Assembly (NCBI GenBank): GCA_026874595.1
Contig: CM049307.1
Span: forward strand, 57,026,870 to 57,090,869
Origin: Sipunculus nudus
Taxonomy: Eukaryota; Annelida; Sipuncula; Golfingiida; Sipunculidae
Reading direction: 5' to 3'
Length of the DNA: 64,000 bases
In this document: piece by piece, positions 26,305-36,841 of the stretch
How the letters are laid out: each line of letters begins with the position of its first letter
Numbering within the stretch: the stretch's first letter is position 1
Translations under genes and position numbers: made by a program
The notes under the pieces: generated by a model
What the model saw: the letters and a program-made list of their open reading frames with translations, nothing else
The model's database searches: none
Told to the model about the DNA's origin: nothing

Positions 26305-26434
26305 ATTGAGTTATGAAAATACAGAATACGATGATCAGTAAATTGAAAGGCATATTAAGCCATCACTTTAATAAGAATCCTATCAATCTTTGACACACCA
26401 CTTAAGATGTGAACGACCAGGTTCTTTTAAAAGT

Positions 26435-26519
26435 CAAACCAACCGACTGAAACACTCACATACGAACACTCCAATCACTGAATAAGACATATGTTAACAA
26501 AACAAGTCAATATATTAAA
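26435..26519. repeat. 85-bp flank shared with 56998-57082
   Basis: From CAAACCAACCGACTG to CAATATATTAAA this sequence is nearly identical to 56998-57082. In both places it abuts the CTAG end of a family I element. It is therefore a flank that has been copied along with the element. Confidence 0.8.
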
Positions 26520-27706
26520 CTAGACATTTCTTGGCACCGCAGGTGCCAGAGTATCCCCAGACATAGTAGCCCCCCCCCCCCCCCCCCCCGCCCCCCTTTA
26601 AGAATAGGCCCCTATTTTTAGCAGCATAAACTGACACTTGGCAAGCAATTATTGTTTCTTCCATCTATCAATCCACAATCTTTTTGAAGATGTTGGTCCT
26701 GTGACCTTTATCTTTTTAAAAATGTGTCCTGTGACCTTGACCTTTGACCTCATGACCCCAAAATCAATTCGGGTCTTGCTTTTCCAATGGGACATATATA
26801 AGTCAAGTTTGAAATCAATACATCAATAAATTATCATCGGGAAACTAATTTTTGGACAAATAGCTCCAGTGGCCTTGACCTTGTGACCCCAAAATTGATA
26901 TGGATCATCAACTATTGGCAGGTGAGCTATATATTCTGGATGGAAGACCTGGGATGAAAGTTTGGCTTAAAATGCATGGCTTAAAATGTATCCACAGTAT
27001 CTTTTAAGATGCGAGTCCAGTGACCTTGACCTTTGACCTAATGACCCTAGAACCTATAGTGTTATTACTTTAGTGGTGGGCCATACATAAGTCACGTTTG
27101 AAATCCATATGGCTATCAACACTGGAGATATCATAAGAGGTGTGTGATTTTCACCAAATATGGACACATTAAAGGTCAAGGACACACTCATGGTAAAGGT
27201 CATGACCCAAATGTAAATAGACCTCATCCCATAACCCATCTCTCTACATATGCATAATATGAAAGAAATCTGTCCATTAGTTTTTGACTTATAATGCTTA
27301 CAGTACTGTTAAGTGGCAATTATGGGGGTATTAAAAGGCGCAAAAACAAGAAAAGGATAATAGGTGGCGCCAACAGTTTCCGGTATATCACAAGGCTATT
27401 CAAGATCTTCGGTCACCTTGATTTTTGGACCAGTCCATGCAAGCTTACTTTAGATGTTTAAGAATTTGTGTTATTTTCAGCAAAAATGGACCTATTCAAG
27501 GTCAAGGTCACTCTCCTAGCACAGGTCATGACCCCATTTTAAATAGGCTTCGTCCCCTTACCTATATCTATACAAATGTAAAGTTTGAAAAAGATCAGTG
27601 AAATATTTATTTGAGTTATCCGGCTCACAAGGTTTTTCTGCGGCGGCGGCGGCGGCGGCGTGACCGTCATGAAACCATAGTATCCCGACTTTGTCTGGGG
27701 ATACAA
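26520..27706 (-). mobile_element. Family I Helitron-like element, both ends
   Basis: On the minus strand the 3' end is a 7-bp-stem hairpin (arms 26532-26538 and 26542-26548, loop GCA), about 8 bases, then CTAG at 26520-26523 followed by T. Internal to the hairpin is a GTATCCCC motif (plus view). The other end has GTATCCC...GGGGATAC (about 27679-27704), preceded by a run of CGG repeats. A poly-C tract of about 20 lies at 26569-26588. Array units are few. The ends are inverted repeats at unequal distances from the termini, as in Helentron-type elements. No Rep or helicase is encoded. Confidence 0.65.
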
Positions 27707-27930
27707 TAAAAGCAAGAATTATCATCCAGAAACTAATTTTTGGACAGATGGCTCCTGTGACCTTCACCTTTGACCTTGTGACCTCAAAATTGATAGGGGT
27801 CTTCTTCTATTGGCAGATGAACTATATGTGCAAGATGAAAGGTCTGAGATGAAATGTTTGGCTGAAAATGCATCCACAATCAAGTATAATCAAGTATATA
27901 TATATAACCCCCCCCCCCCCCCCCCCCAAC
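27707..27930. repeat. Single array unit and poly-C
   Basis: Directly after the GGGGATAC end, the standard array resumes at AATAAAAGCA and runs for about one unit (TGACC block near 27756-27785). It breaks off at 27890 and is followed by a TA stretch and a C run (about 27909-27926). The same junction occurs at 58704. Confidence 0.7.
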
Positions 27931-28708
27931 CTGTATTGACGCCCCTGAACAACGGAAAACGGCTAAAACATGTACACATTGTGGGATTTATTTATTAATT
28001 CATGCTCATGTCTAACGTGTTTATCGATATCTATCTATTGACCATGTTTGCTCGCGATGTACTATTTATTATCTCCGCCAGGGTATGCGTTCAATCCCTA
28101 TCCTGTGTGCTTAATCACAAGATAGCTCCCACAGTCATGAACAGAATCACGTAAATTTTTTATGCACCTAAAAAAATGGCCAATGAAGAACCGATTATAT
28201 GTTGGTGTGGGTCCAGTTGTGATCCGGATCCAGAAAGGACTTCCATGTATTTTCACATATGTGCAGCCACATATGCCTGACTGAACATGGGAACACGGGT
28301 TAAAATAAGTGAATGCAAACACTTGTTCAGGAAATATATTATGCACCTTTGGACATGAGAATATGGGCCAATGGGTAGAATAAAACACAGGTCGCGGAGT
28401 ATCTCACATTATGGACCACCAACATGCATTCTAGAGAAAGCATATTTCTAGTTCGATGCTAAATCATCCAAATACAACTATTTCACGGCATGGTTATACA
28501 ATGCACTGGAAGGCCACATGACATAATTTGAACCTGACAGCGCACACGGAGCCACCTGTGTGAACTATTTAAAGTGAAATATACATGTCTGAAATGTACA
28601 CACCCAACATTCCTTATCCAGGGCATGTCTGAAATGTACAATCGTCTCCGGAGTGACGTCATAAATCAGCCAGCGTTTTGAGAAACACAGCATATGGCAC
28701 ACCACGGG
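27931..28708. other. Non-coding gap
   Basis: No recognisable gene or repeat. A 96-residue minus-strand frame at 28098-28388 shows no domain. Confidence 0.5.
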
Positions 28709-28834
28709 TAACCAGACTGTAGTCCATCTCTGGACCCTTGTGTCCTATGTTAGACCTGATGGACGGACACCTACGTGTCCGTCCATCAGGTCCAACATAG
28801 GACACAAGGGTCCAGAGATGGACTAACCAGACTG
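28709..28834. repeat. 50-bp-arm palindrome with flanking direct repeats
   Basis: The left arm 28721-28770 and right arm 28775-28824 are reverse complements with a single mismatch and a 4-base loop CTAC. The 11-base sequence TAACCAGACTG (left copy 28709-28719) recurs without its first base mismatch on the other side, at about 28824-28834. The layout looks like a fold-back insertion with target duplication, or a template-switch event. The transcript of either strand would be a long perfect hairpin. Confidence 0.9.
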
Positions 28835-29156
28835 ATAACACGTACTGCCATGTTAGGCATAAGCATATAAAATTACAACTACAACCACAGGGAATATCTT
28901 TTCATATTGAGGTATTGAAAACAGGGACTTCAGAAGGGGGGGGGGGGGGGGGGGATGGACAAGGTTTTACCCCTCAACATGTTTTAGCTATAGGGGCGAT
29001 GGTCAATATAATCACCCGTCCCCCTGCTATTCTAAGATTTTAATTTATATATTGGAAAAGAAATATATTAATAATTAGAATTATAGATTTTGAAATTATT
29101 TATAATTGGGAAATATTATGTATGCCTATATCTAAAACCTGTGTAGAATAAACCTA
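28835..29156. other. Non-coding gap with poly-G
   Basis: AT-rich, with a G run at about 28937-28954. No gene. Confidence 0.6.
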
Positions 29157-29484
29157 AACTGGAAACATAAGAACTGGACTTCCGGTTTGCCTCCGGTGTT
29201 GGTAGGCAGCACTCTTCACAGCTCTTAATGTTACATTGGATTATACCGCGAATAAGAACAAGTACGGATACCTAAAACACATTCGGATATTAATCGTGAT
29301 CCTGGATTTTATTATCTACTGCCCAATAGGCCTAGTGTATTATCGCAGTGCAAACCTTTATACCTACAACTTTAACTCCTCAAGACTGTAGCCCACGGGG
29401 GCTTAGTTACCACAGACACCTGATAACTATATATCCACTTCTGAACGTTGCCAAGCAGCCGAAAATTCTGCCGGACATGGCAGC

Positions 29485-30063
29485 ATGGACGGGGCACAGA
29501 GAATACGGGGCCTGTGGAGGCTATACCCAACCTCAGAGCAGGCACGTGCACACCTTCTTGTCAATGGTTTGCAGGTACGTGGCATTACTGTGTCACTACT
29601 TCCAGAGAACCCCTTTACTGCGAGGTATGAGGGCAAGGAACAAGTAAGTGTTACAAAACTTATTGTAATTGACATTCCATTGTCATACAGTAATGCGGAC
29701 ATAATGAAAGCCCTTGAAAAACTAGGTTGTAAAGCCCGATCGGAGCTAATGTATGAACGCGATCGGGACACCAACGGAAAGCTTACCCGCCGGAAAACGG
29801 GCCGACGTTTTGTGTATATTGAAACTCCCACCACGCCAATTGCCAAAACGGTGTCAATTGGTTTATTTTAAGTTTAAAGTTTATACCATAAAGAACAAAA
29901 AGAGGCCGAAAAAAGGAAGAATGCAGTCTGTGGAAACTGCTTTGAAAGCGGCCACTACAAGAGCGAATGCAATAAAAATATAAAATGCCGAGTTTGCCGT
30001 GAGGAGGGGCACCGAGCCGGTGACCCGGCCTGCACACTACAAGCACTTGATACAACGAGCTGA
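29485..30063 (+). pseudogene. LINE ORF1 (gag-like, CCHC) with internal stops
   Basis: The ORF1 protein of this LINE group binds the element RNA. The start at 29485 opens a frame with RGLWRLYPTSEQAR and a middle region of the kind seen in Tx1-like ORF1 (residues about 1-125). The frame then meets stops at 29869 and 29875, and continues in the same frame with YHKEQKEAEKR and two zinc knuckles. The first is C-x2-C-x4-H-x4-C at 29929-29970 and the second C-x2-C-x4-H-x6-C at 29986-30033. Since the frame is unchanged across the stops, these look like point mutations. The true initiator may lie upstream. Confidence 0.7.
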
Positions 30064-30445
30064 CCCAAAACAGTACTGTTACGCCCGTGTCTGTACACAC
30101 AGAAATGACACAGGAGACAGAGCTGAACAGCCAACAGACGAGGAAACCTGAGCTGGCCGCCCCTCGCGGTAGGCCTAACAAACCGTAGGACGAGACGCAA
30201 GCGACTACTCGCGGGGATCGTCAAATGACAGAGTGAAATATGAGACCACCACAACAAACAGCAAGCGGCGAGCATCACAATCTCCGCCCGCTGCCGCACA
30301 AGAACAGAAAAGGTACAATAATAACAGCGGCCAGAGCGACGATGGTGACACTTGACACAATTTTATTGACAGTTACCGCTGACTTCTTGGAATGTGATTA
30401 GGAACTGGACTTGGACTATGAATAATTATACTATGATTTTATGAA

Positions 30446-32870
30446 ATGGAGCCTCTGAAAGTTCTTACGCTAAACTGCAACGGTTTGCGAAATAAAATGA
30501 AAAGGCAAGGAATATTTAGAAAACTGAAAATGGATAATGTGCATGTCGCATGTTAACAGGAAACCTTCCTAAACAAGCATCTACTGAATTATGCTGAAAG
30601 AGAACTCAATGGTAAATTTTTGCATGTAGAAGGTACGAATAACAGCAAAGGAATTACTATATATCTACACAAAGCACTCTTATACGAAATTTCAGATATG
30701 GAAACGGTAACTGAACAGGAACGTTTACTAGGGATAAGTTTTACCTACAAAAAAATACTTATTGTCTTTTTAATATATATGCCCCATGCAATGCCACAGC
30801 GAAAATTGAATTTTTAGACAGGGTTAAATCCGTTATCAACAATACAACCACAAAAGGGAAATATGATCATGTGATTGTGGTAGGGGACTTCAACACTGTG
30901 TTAAGTAACGATCTAGATATTATTTCTGGTAATCCCCATCCTAGACGAGAAGTAGCTGCTTTCAATGAATTCATAACTGATATTTCTTTAAAAGATACTT
31001 GGCGAAAAAAAAAACATAAACACACTAAAGAATTTTCATGGTCTAGAAACAACCCTTTCGTAGCTCGCAGACTGGATTATGTTCTAATGGATGATGAGCT
31101 TACAAATTGTACTAAATCCGTGGAAATTATTAGATACCCCTTTTCGGATCATAAAGCAGTCCTTGCTGAAATAGACATTGACGGGGCACCTCGAGGCCCG
31201 TCGTATTGGAAATTCAATAAGTCATTCCTATACACAAAGAGTATGTCAACATGATTACCAAATTATTTGATGAGTTCCGGGACGAATCTAAAGGTTTTCG
31301 GGATAATCCACAATTGTCATGGGATCTGTGTAAAACAGAAATTAAATCAATATCCGTAAAACTTGGTACACATAAAGCCAAAGAAAAATCCAAAAGAAAA
31401 TCAAACCTTGTGAATAAATTACACGATACTGAGTGTCTTTTGACTAATAATCCAAGCGATCCTGACCTAATTCGACAGCAAACAAATTTTCGTAAAGAAC
31501 TGGACTTAATGGCTTCATATGAAGCCCGCAGTGCTCAAATCCGCTCCAAAGCTGCGTGGAGAGAGAAGGGTGAGAAAAATACTAAATATTTTCTCATATT
31601 AGAAAAATCTCGTGTATCTAGAAAACTTATTCGAAGTCTAAAGACCACAGATGGCCGTATTATATCCGAACAAAATGACTTAATAGAGGAACAGAGCAAT
31701 TATTTTAGTACTATATATAAGAAAAGGGAGGCTAGCAATCTTACTAAAACATTTGAAAATTTTGTTAAGGATATAGATACGCCTAAATTGGATATCACTG
31801 ATCGTGAGCAATGTGAGGGCAAAATAACCACAGATGAACTAAACAAAAGTTTTCTTAAAACGAAAAATAACAGTAGTCCGGGATTAGATGGTCTGACTAC
31901 AAAGTTTTTATTATTCTTCTGGAGCAAAATAAAACACATTTTACAGAAGGTTTATGACATTGCATTTGTAAACGGTGAACTATCAGCGACTCAGAAACGC
32001 GGTATTATTACTCTAATACATTTAGGTAAGGACCTACCGGAGGATGAGCTTACTAACTGGCGCCCTATAACACTAACAAATACCGATTACAAAATATTAG
32101 TGAAATCACTTGCTCTCAGGCTTGAAAGCATTTTACCAAAAATAATAAACTCAGACCAGGTTGGTTTTATGAAGGGCCGAAGTATTGAATCAGCCATCAG
32201 AATGATTGACGATATTAACTTATACTTAAATGATGATGATAAACCCGGGGCTTTTGTTGCGGTAGATTTTAGAAAAGCATTTGATACTCTTTCTAAACAA
32301 TTTATGAAGTCATTTCAGCACTTTGGTTTCGGAACGGCCTTTGTAAAATGGCTAATAATTTTAAATGAGAATGCTTATAATTGTATACAACATAATGGCT
32401 GGATCTAAAAAAGTTTCACATTAGAAAGAGGAGTAAGACAAGGATGTCCCCTCTCTCCACTAACTTTTATAGTTGCAGTGAAATTGTTAGCTTGTAAAAT
32501 ACGGCAAAATAAAACCATAAAAGGAATCGACCCCCCACAAGGGCTATATGCGAGAAACAATATCAAAATCCTACAATACGCCGTCGACACCACCCTTTTC
32601 CTGCAAGACAAGAAGGACATCACAGAGTCCTTAATTGTACTCAATGAGTTTGAAAGAATTGCAGGATTACAAATAAATTTATCCAAAACTGAAGCTTTAT
32701 GGCTGGGTAGAAATAAGAAATGTCAAGACACAGTTGCCGTTCTGAAGTGGCTACGTCATCCAGACAACGAAATAAAAATACTTGGAGTCAGATTTAGTAA
32801 GTGCAAACCAGCGTCTAACATCCAATCAAATTGGACAAGCAGAATGGAGAAAGCAATAACGGAGATTAAA
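30446..32870 (+). pseudogene. LINE ORF2: endonuclease and reverse transcriptase
   Basis: ORF2 would nick target DNA and reverse transcribe the element. The start at 30446 begins MEPLKVLTLNCNGLRNK, the first motif of an APE-type endonuclease. The QET motif follows directly after an in-frame TAA (about 30554). VVGDFN (about 30882) and SDHKA (about 31147) follow. Frame changes occur near 30770-30860 and 31230. The RT region (31251 onward) has PGLDGL, WRPI, VGFMKGR, FVAVDFRKAFDTL and GVRQGCPLSPL, with a stop at 32406. The catalytic box reads QYAVDTTLF where the family has Y-A-D-D, so one catalytic aspartate is lost. The frame then runs into a family II element. Confidence 0.8.
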
Positions 32871-35298
32871 CAAGTGACCCATGGGTCATGACGCTCAGCT
32901 GCCAAGCATGACCTGCGACATCATGGGCTGAGATTCACAACTTCCAGTCAAATTTTGAAGAACCAATTTGCCAATTTGTTGAAATTTTCTACGACAACAG
33001 AAATATATATCACCTATGTCTGGTTAAAACACAGTGAATTGATGGTCTGAGGAAAATGTATGATTGTTAAGGTATCCAGAACTATTCCCATAGCTTACTT
33101 GATACCTGTCCGTCTCAAAAGGAACACCACAAAGGGCAAATATAAGATCAAAATATATAGCAAAAAATCAAGGAAATCCATGCAAGAATTATTGAGAAAC
33201 ACGTGCTTCTGTATGAATTTTTATTCAATACAAGCCAACTGTACTGCACTTTCATATATGATGATAATATTTATTAAGAAATATTTGACCCAAACTTTTG
33301 CAAGATTACATTAATATACGTCCAACTGCCTTCATTTTAACAGTTCTTGAGATAATATGATCAAAAGGAATTTAAAGATGGTTGCCTCGTGGCCATTTTG
33401 GACTTCTGACAGGTCTGAAATCAGACAACAACCATTCTCTAAATCGGACCAAAAATTGAAGGAAATTTACTGAAATTGCACTGAAAAAAGGATTTCTAAG
33501 GTGGCTAACTGGCAGACATAATTGATTTCTGACAAGTCTGATATTTGATATCACACATCCTCCAATAAGAGACCAAACTTGGGGCAAATTCTCCAAATGA
33601 TGTTACAGTAATGAATGTCCATAACAATTCAAAAGGCATGTTCAGGCGCTCATATCATCTATATATTTATAGATATGCAAATGTAAAAGTGTAGGTCCAA
33701 TATTTTTTATTATCACTCTGCTTTTCAATGGGGTCAGCAGGGTTGGTAAACTGCAAAACCTGAAAGAAACGAAATGCAGAAAGCATGACTAAGAGTCTTG
33801 TAATAAAATAAAGCCATCCTAAATCAAGTACACATCCACATATTATGAGAACAAACACTTGCTTTTATATGTGGTGATTTATATAAAAATATTCAGATAT
33901 CTAGGAAACTAAGTTTATTGCTTTGATTCCATAAAATAAACTGCAAAATGTTCCTATCATCTTATAAATCAGTAGCTAAACCTTAATACTATACTCTCAT
34001 AGTGTTAATTCCTGGCTGAAGTATTCCAACAACAGTGTTTTGTTATGCAGTAACGAGGTACTTATCACTCAGCCTTATCACTGAATAGCCTGATACAAAA
34101 GGGAGTCATATGTCACCAGTGTCACTCACAATTACAGCCACACGGTGAGATGCACCAGCCTGAGTGCAAGCTTATATATACAAGAAAAATAGAGATGGTC
34201 TACAAAATAGTTGACCTGACCTATGACCTTGGCATTTTGCCCACATATCAACTGGATTCTTTCTAAATGATGGGTAACTACTAACCAATTACATCTGGCC
34301 GGGTGTAATTACTTGGCAACCAATGAGTGAATAACTTAGACCTGCAACCTTTAACCTCCTGACCAGCTGACCTCAAAATCAATTAGTTATTTCTTCATGC
34401 AAAAAGACCCATAAATATGAAGTTTGAATCACACTGAGTGATGCATAGATGTGGAATATGTGAAAGACTGAAGGTTTGGGTTGAACAGTTTCACTTGAAT
34501 TATGTTCACAAGCATTTAGAACAATATTGTGACCTTGACCTTTGAGCTTTTGAACTCAACATCAATAGGCTTCTTCCCCTATTGGTAGGTAAGCCATATA
34601 TGACAGATGGAAAGAATAGATTGAAAAGTTTGCCTGAAAATGAGTCCACGCAAGAAGAGGGTGCTGTGAACTTGACCTTTGACCTCAGAATCAACAGGTC
34701 TTTTCCCCTGTTGGCAGAGAAGCGATATCAGTGCTGAAAGGTATGGAATGAAAGTTCAGCTTGAAATGTGTCCACAACCTTTTCAAAGAAGTGGATCCTG
34801 TGACCCTGACCTTTCACCTTGTGACCTCAACATCTATAGGATTCCTCTCCCACTTAGTAGGTGAGCTAGAAGTGAAAGATCAAAGAATTGGGATGAAAGG
34901 TTTGGCTTCAAATGCATCCACAGGCTTTTCAAAGAAGTTGGTTCTGTGACCTTGACCTTTGACCTTGTGACCTCAAAATAAATATGGTTCTTCCCCTGTT
35001 GGTATGTGAGCTGTATGTGAAAGATGGAAGGTTTGGGATGAAAATTTTGGCTAAAAGAATTATTTCTGGGGGGTGCAAACACACCCCATAACTTCGAGAA
35101 TATAGGTCGCAGTGACCTAATTTCAGGTTTGCAAGGAGATCTTTTTAGAACCTCTAAGACTGCATAGGGTTCATAGCCCTAGCCCCTACGGTTACGATTT
35201 GTGCCCTGCTAACGGCCGGCCGGACGGACAGACGGAAGGACGACGGACAAAGACCCAACGCTACAGCCCAGCATGACTGAAAGTCAGCTGAGCTAAAA
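32871..35298 (-). mobile_element. Family II element inserted in LINE ORF2
   Basis: The left end is CAAGTGACCCATGGGTCATG with GCTCAGCTGCC; the right end is AGTCAGCTGAGCTAAAA. It is very similar to the copies at 44065-46348 and 54454-56858, so these form a young subfamily. The left 1.6 kb is unique to the subfamily. TGACC-type units lie at 34.2-35.0 kb, then AGGTCGCAGTGACCT (about 35104), GTGCCCTGCTAACGG and a GGAC tract before the inverted repeat. The LINE reading frame resumes at 35300 with a gap of a few codons, so target DNA may have been trimmed. Confidence 0.75.
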
Positions 35299-35299
35299 A

Positions 35300-36062
35300 T
35301 GGGAGAGACGCAATCTCTCTATCATGGGCAAAATAGTCATCGTTAAAACATTTGTTATGTCGCAGTTTATATATTTAATGCAGTCATAATCAATGCCTGA
35401 AGACGTCGCCATTGAACTCAACCGCATTATTTTCCGGTTCATATGGAAAAAAGTTACAACAATAAAAGAGCTTTCGAAAAAGTGAAAAGAAACACGATGA
35501 CTCTTGATTATGATTATGGAGGTCTAAAAGTCATTGATGTGAAAGTTATGCAGAAAGCGCTATTAAATAAATGGGTCAAATTGTTTACTGATCAATCAGA
35601 GGAAACCTAGAAAAATATTCCGGAGTACTACTTCAATAAACTTGGTAGAAATAGTAGCGTTTTACAAGCAAACACTTTACCGAAAAAATTTAAAAATTTA
35701 CATGTAAACAAAAACGAATTTTACCGTAACGTATTAAAAACGTGGCTTTTAACGCAAAAACGAGGGCCTGCAGACCCAGATTCACCGGTGCTATGGAACA
35801 ACACCGCCTTTACATATAGAGACAACATTCTTTTCTTTAACGACTGGGTACAAGGAGAGCTTATCTACTTTTCTGATATAGTACAAAATGGTCTTATCAT
35901 GAGTTTTGAAGACGTGGTCAGAAAACTCGGTAACAGTCCAGCAAGAATGCTGGAGTATAATGTAGTACATACGGCAGTTAAAAATTTTATACGCAGGAAT
36001 GGTTTCCCAGTTTTCGAGCCACAAGTTATTCAGTTTCGAGGCGTGCCAATCTCCGCGCTTAA
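35300..36062 (+). pseudogene. LINE ORF2, part after the insertion
   Basis: The frame begins WERRNLSIMGKIVIVK, the conserved segment that follows the RT thumb in L1/Tx1 elements, then PEDVAIELNRIIFRFIW. An in-frame stop and frame changes occur at about 35390-35490. A later open stretch (35788-36062) reads NNTAFTYRDNILFFNDWV and PVFEPQVIQFRGVPISALN, which again fits the C-terminal region. Homology ends there. Confidence 0.7.
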
Positions 36063-36841
36063 TGTGCCCCCTCCAACACCACCCTACTCCTTCGAGTCAT
36101 CTCCAAGCCTTGAAGATAAATTGACGCCACTGTTTAGTGTTACAGACGTCTTTTTTATTGTGTGACACGGGCGTAACTCGTGTTGTAGCGGCCTCGCCTG
36201 GCAGGGTGTTGCACTCTCAGTTAAATCCGTACTGGTTGAACTCTCGTTGTCATGCTAGCTTGGGGCTTTCTCGCCTGGCCGGGCCGGCTCACAGTTGAAC
36301 CCTGGCGTGTAGATTCACAGTGTTCTTTGTTCTAGTCTGTTCTTTGAGCGTGTTTATTATGTCGGGTTCTTTAGATTGTTCGAGAAATGGAAAATTCTCG
36401 GCTTGAGGTGAAAAGTTATTAAAGAGGCTATGTTTTAAAGTCGAAAGAGGTGAGAGAATATTCCAGCGGACAGCAGAAGTGTGCAAGTCAGTTTGTGGGA
36501 CCTATTCCGATAAGTGCGGCAATTATAGATTTTCTTCTGATTTTCTTCTGGATTTGTGACGAATCTTATTTGGTCTTCAGTTTACTTTCGGGATTTTCAC
36601 AAGGGCTTTACATTGGATTGTTATTCTCCGAGAGAATTTGTGTGAATTGTTCGTCTGGCTTATACATTTTAAGGGACATTTCGCTGTGACAGTGGTGGTA
36701 CCAGGTATTGAGCACTTTGTTTATTTTACTGTGTGATTGTATTGATTTTCTGTTATACTGCTGTTATACTGTATAATTGTAGTGATTTAGTGTATTGTAA
36801 TGTTAGGGTTGTTTAAGAATAAATTATAGTTATTTGTTTAC
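36063..36841 (+). other. Unclassified GC-richer segment
   Basis: This segment differs in composition from its surroundings. It begins near TGTGACACGGGCG and ends with AATAAA and TTTACA, so it superficially resembles a solo LTR. No matching direct repeats at the ends or internal retroelement sequence were found. It could be a 3' transcript end, a solo LTR fossil or unrelated DNA. Confidence 0.2.

Larger units (their letters stand above)
29157..36062 (+). mobile_element. Tx1/L1-clade LINE, split and decayed
   Basis: The order is 5' leader, ORF1 with gag-like region and two CCHC knuckles, ORF2 with APE-type endonuclease and reverse transcriptase. This is the layout of Tx1/L1-group non-LTR retrotransposons. 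A family II element (32871-35298) interrupts ORF2, whose downstream part resumes at 35300. The homology to LINE proteins fades after about 36062, so the 3' part is missing; the 5' boundary is approximate. Several stops and frame changes show that the copy is inactive. The LINE is older than the family II insertion. Confidence 0.75.

Noticed and set aside
36063-36841. Possible solo LTR fossil (TG...CA ends, AATAAA near the end)
   Set aside because: No flanking direct repeats, no primer-binding or internal retroelement sequence that I trust. Kept only as an unclassified segment.
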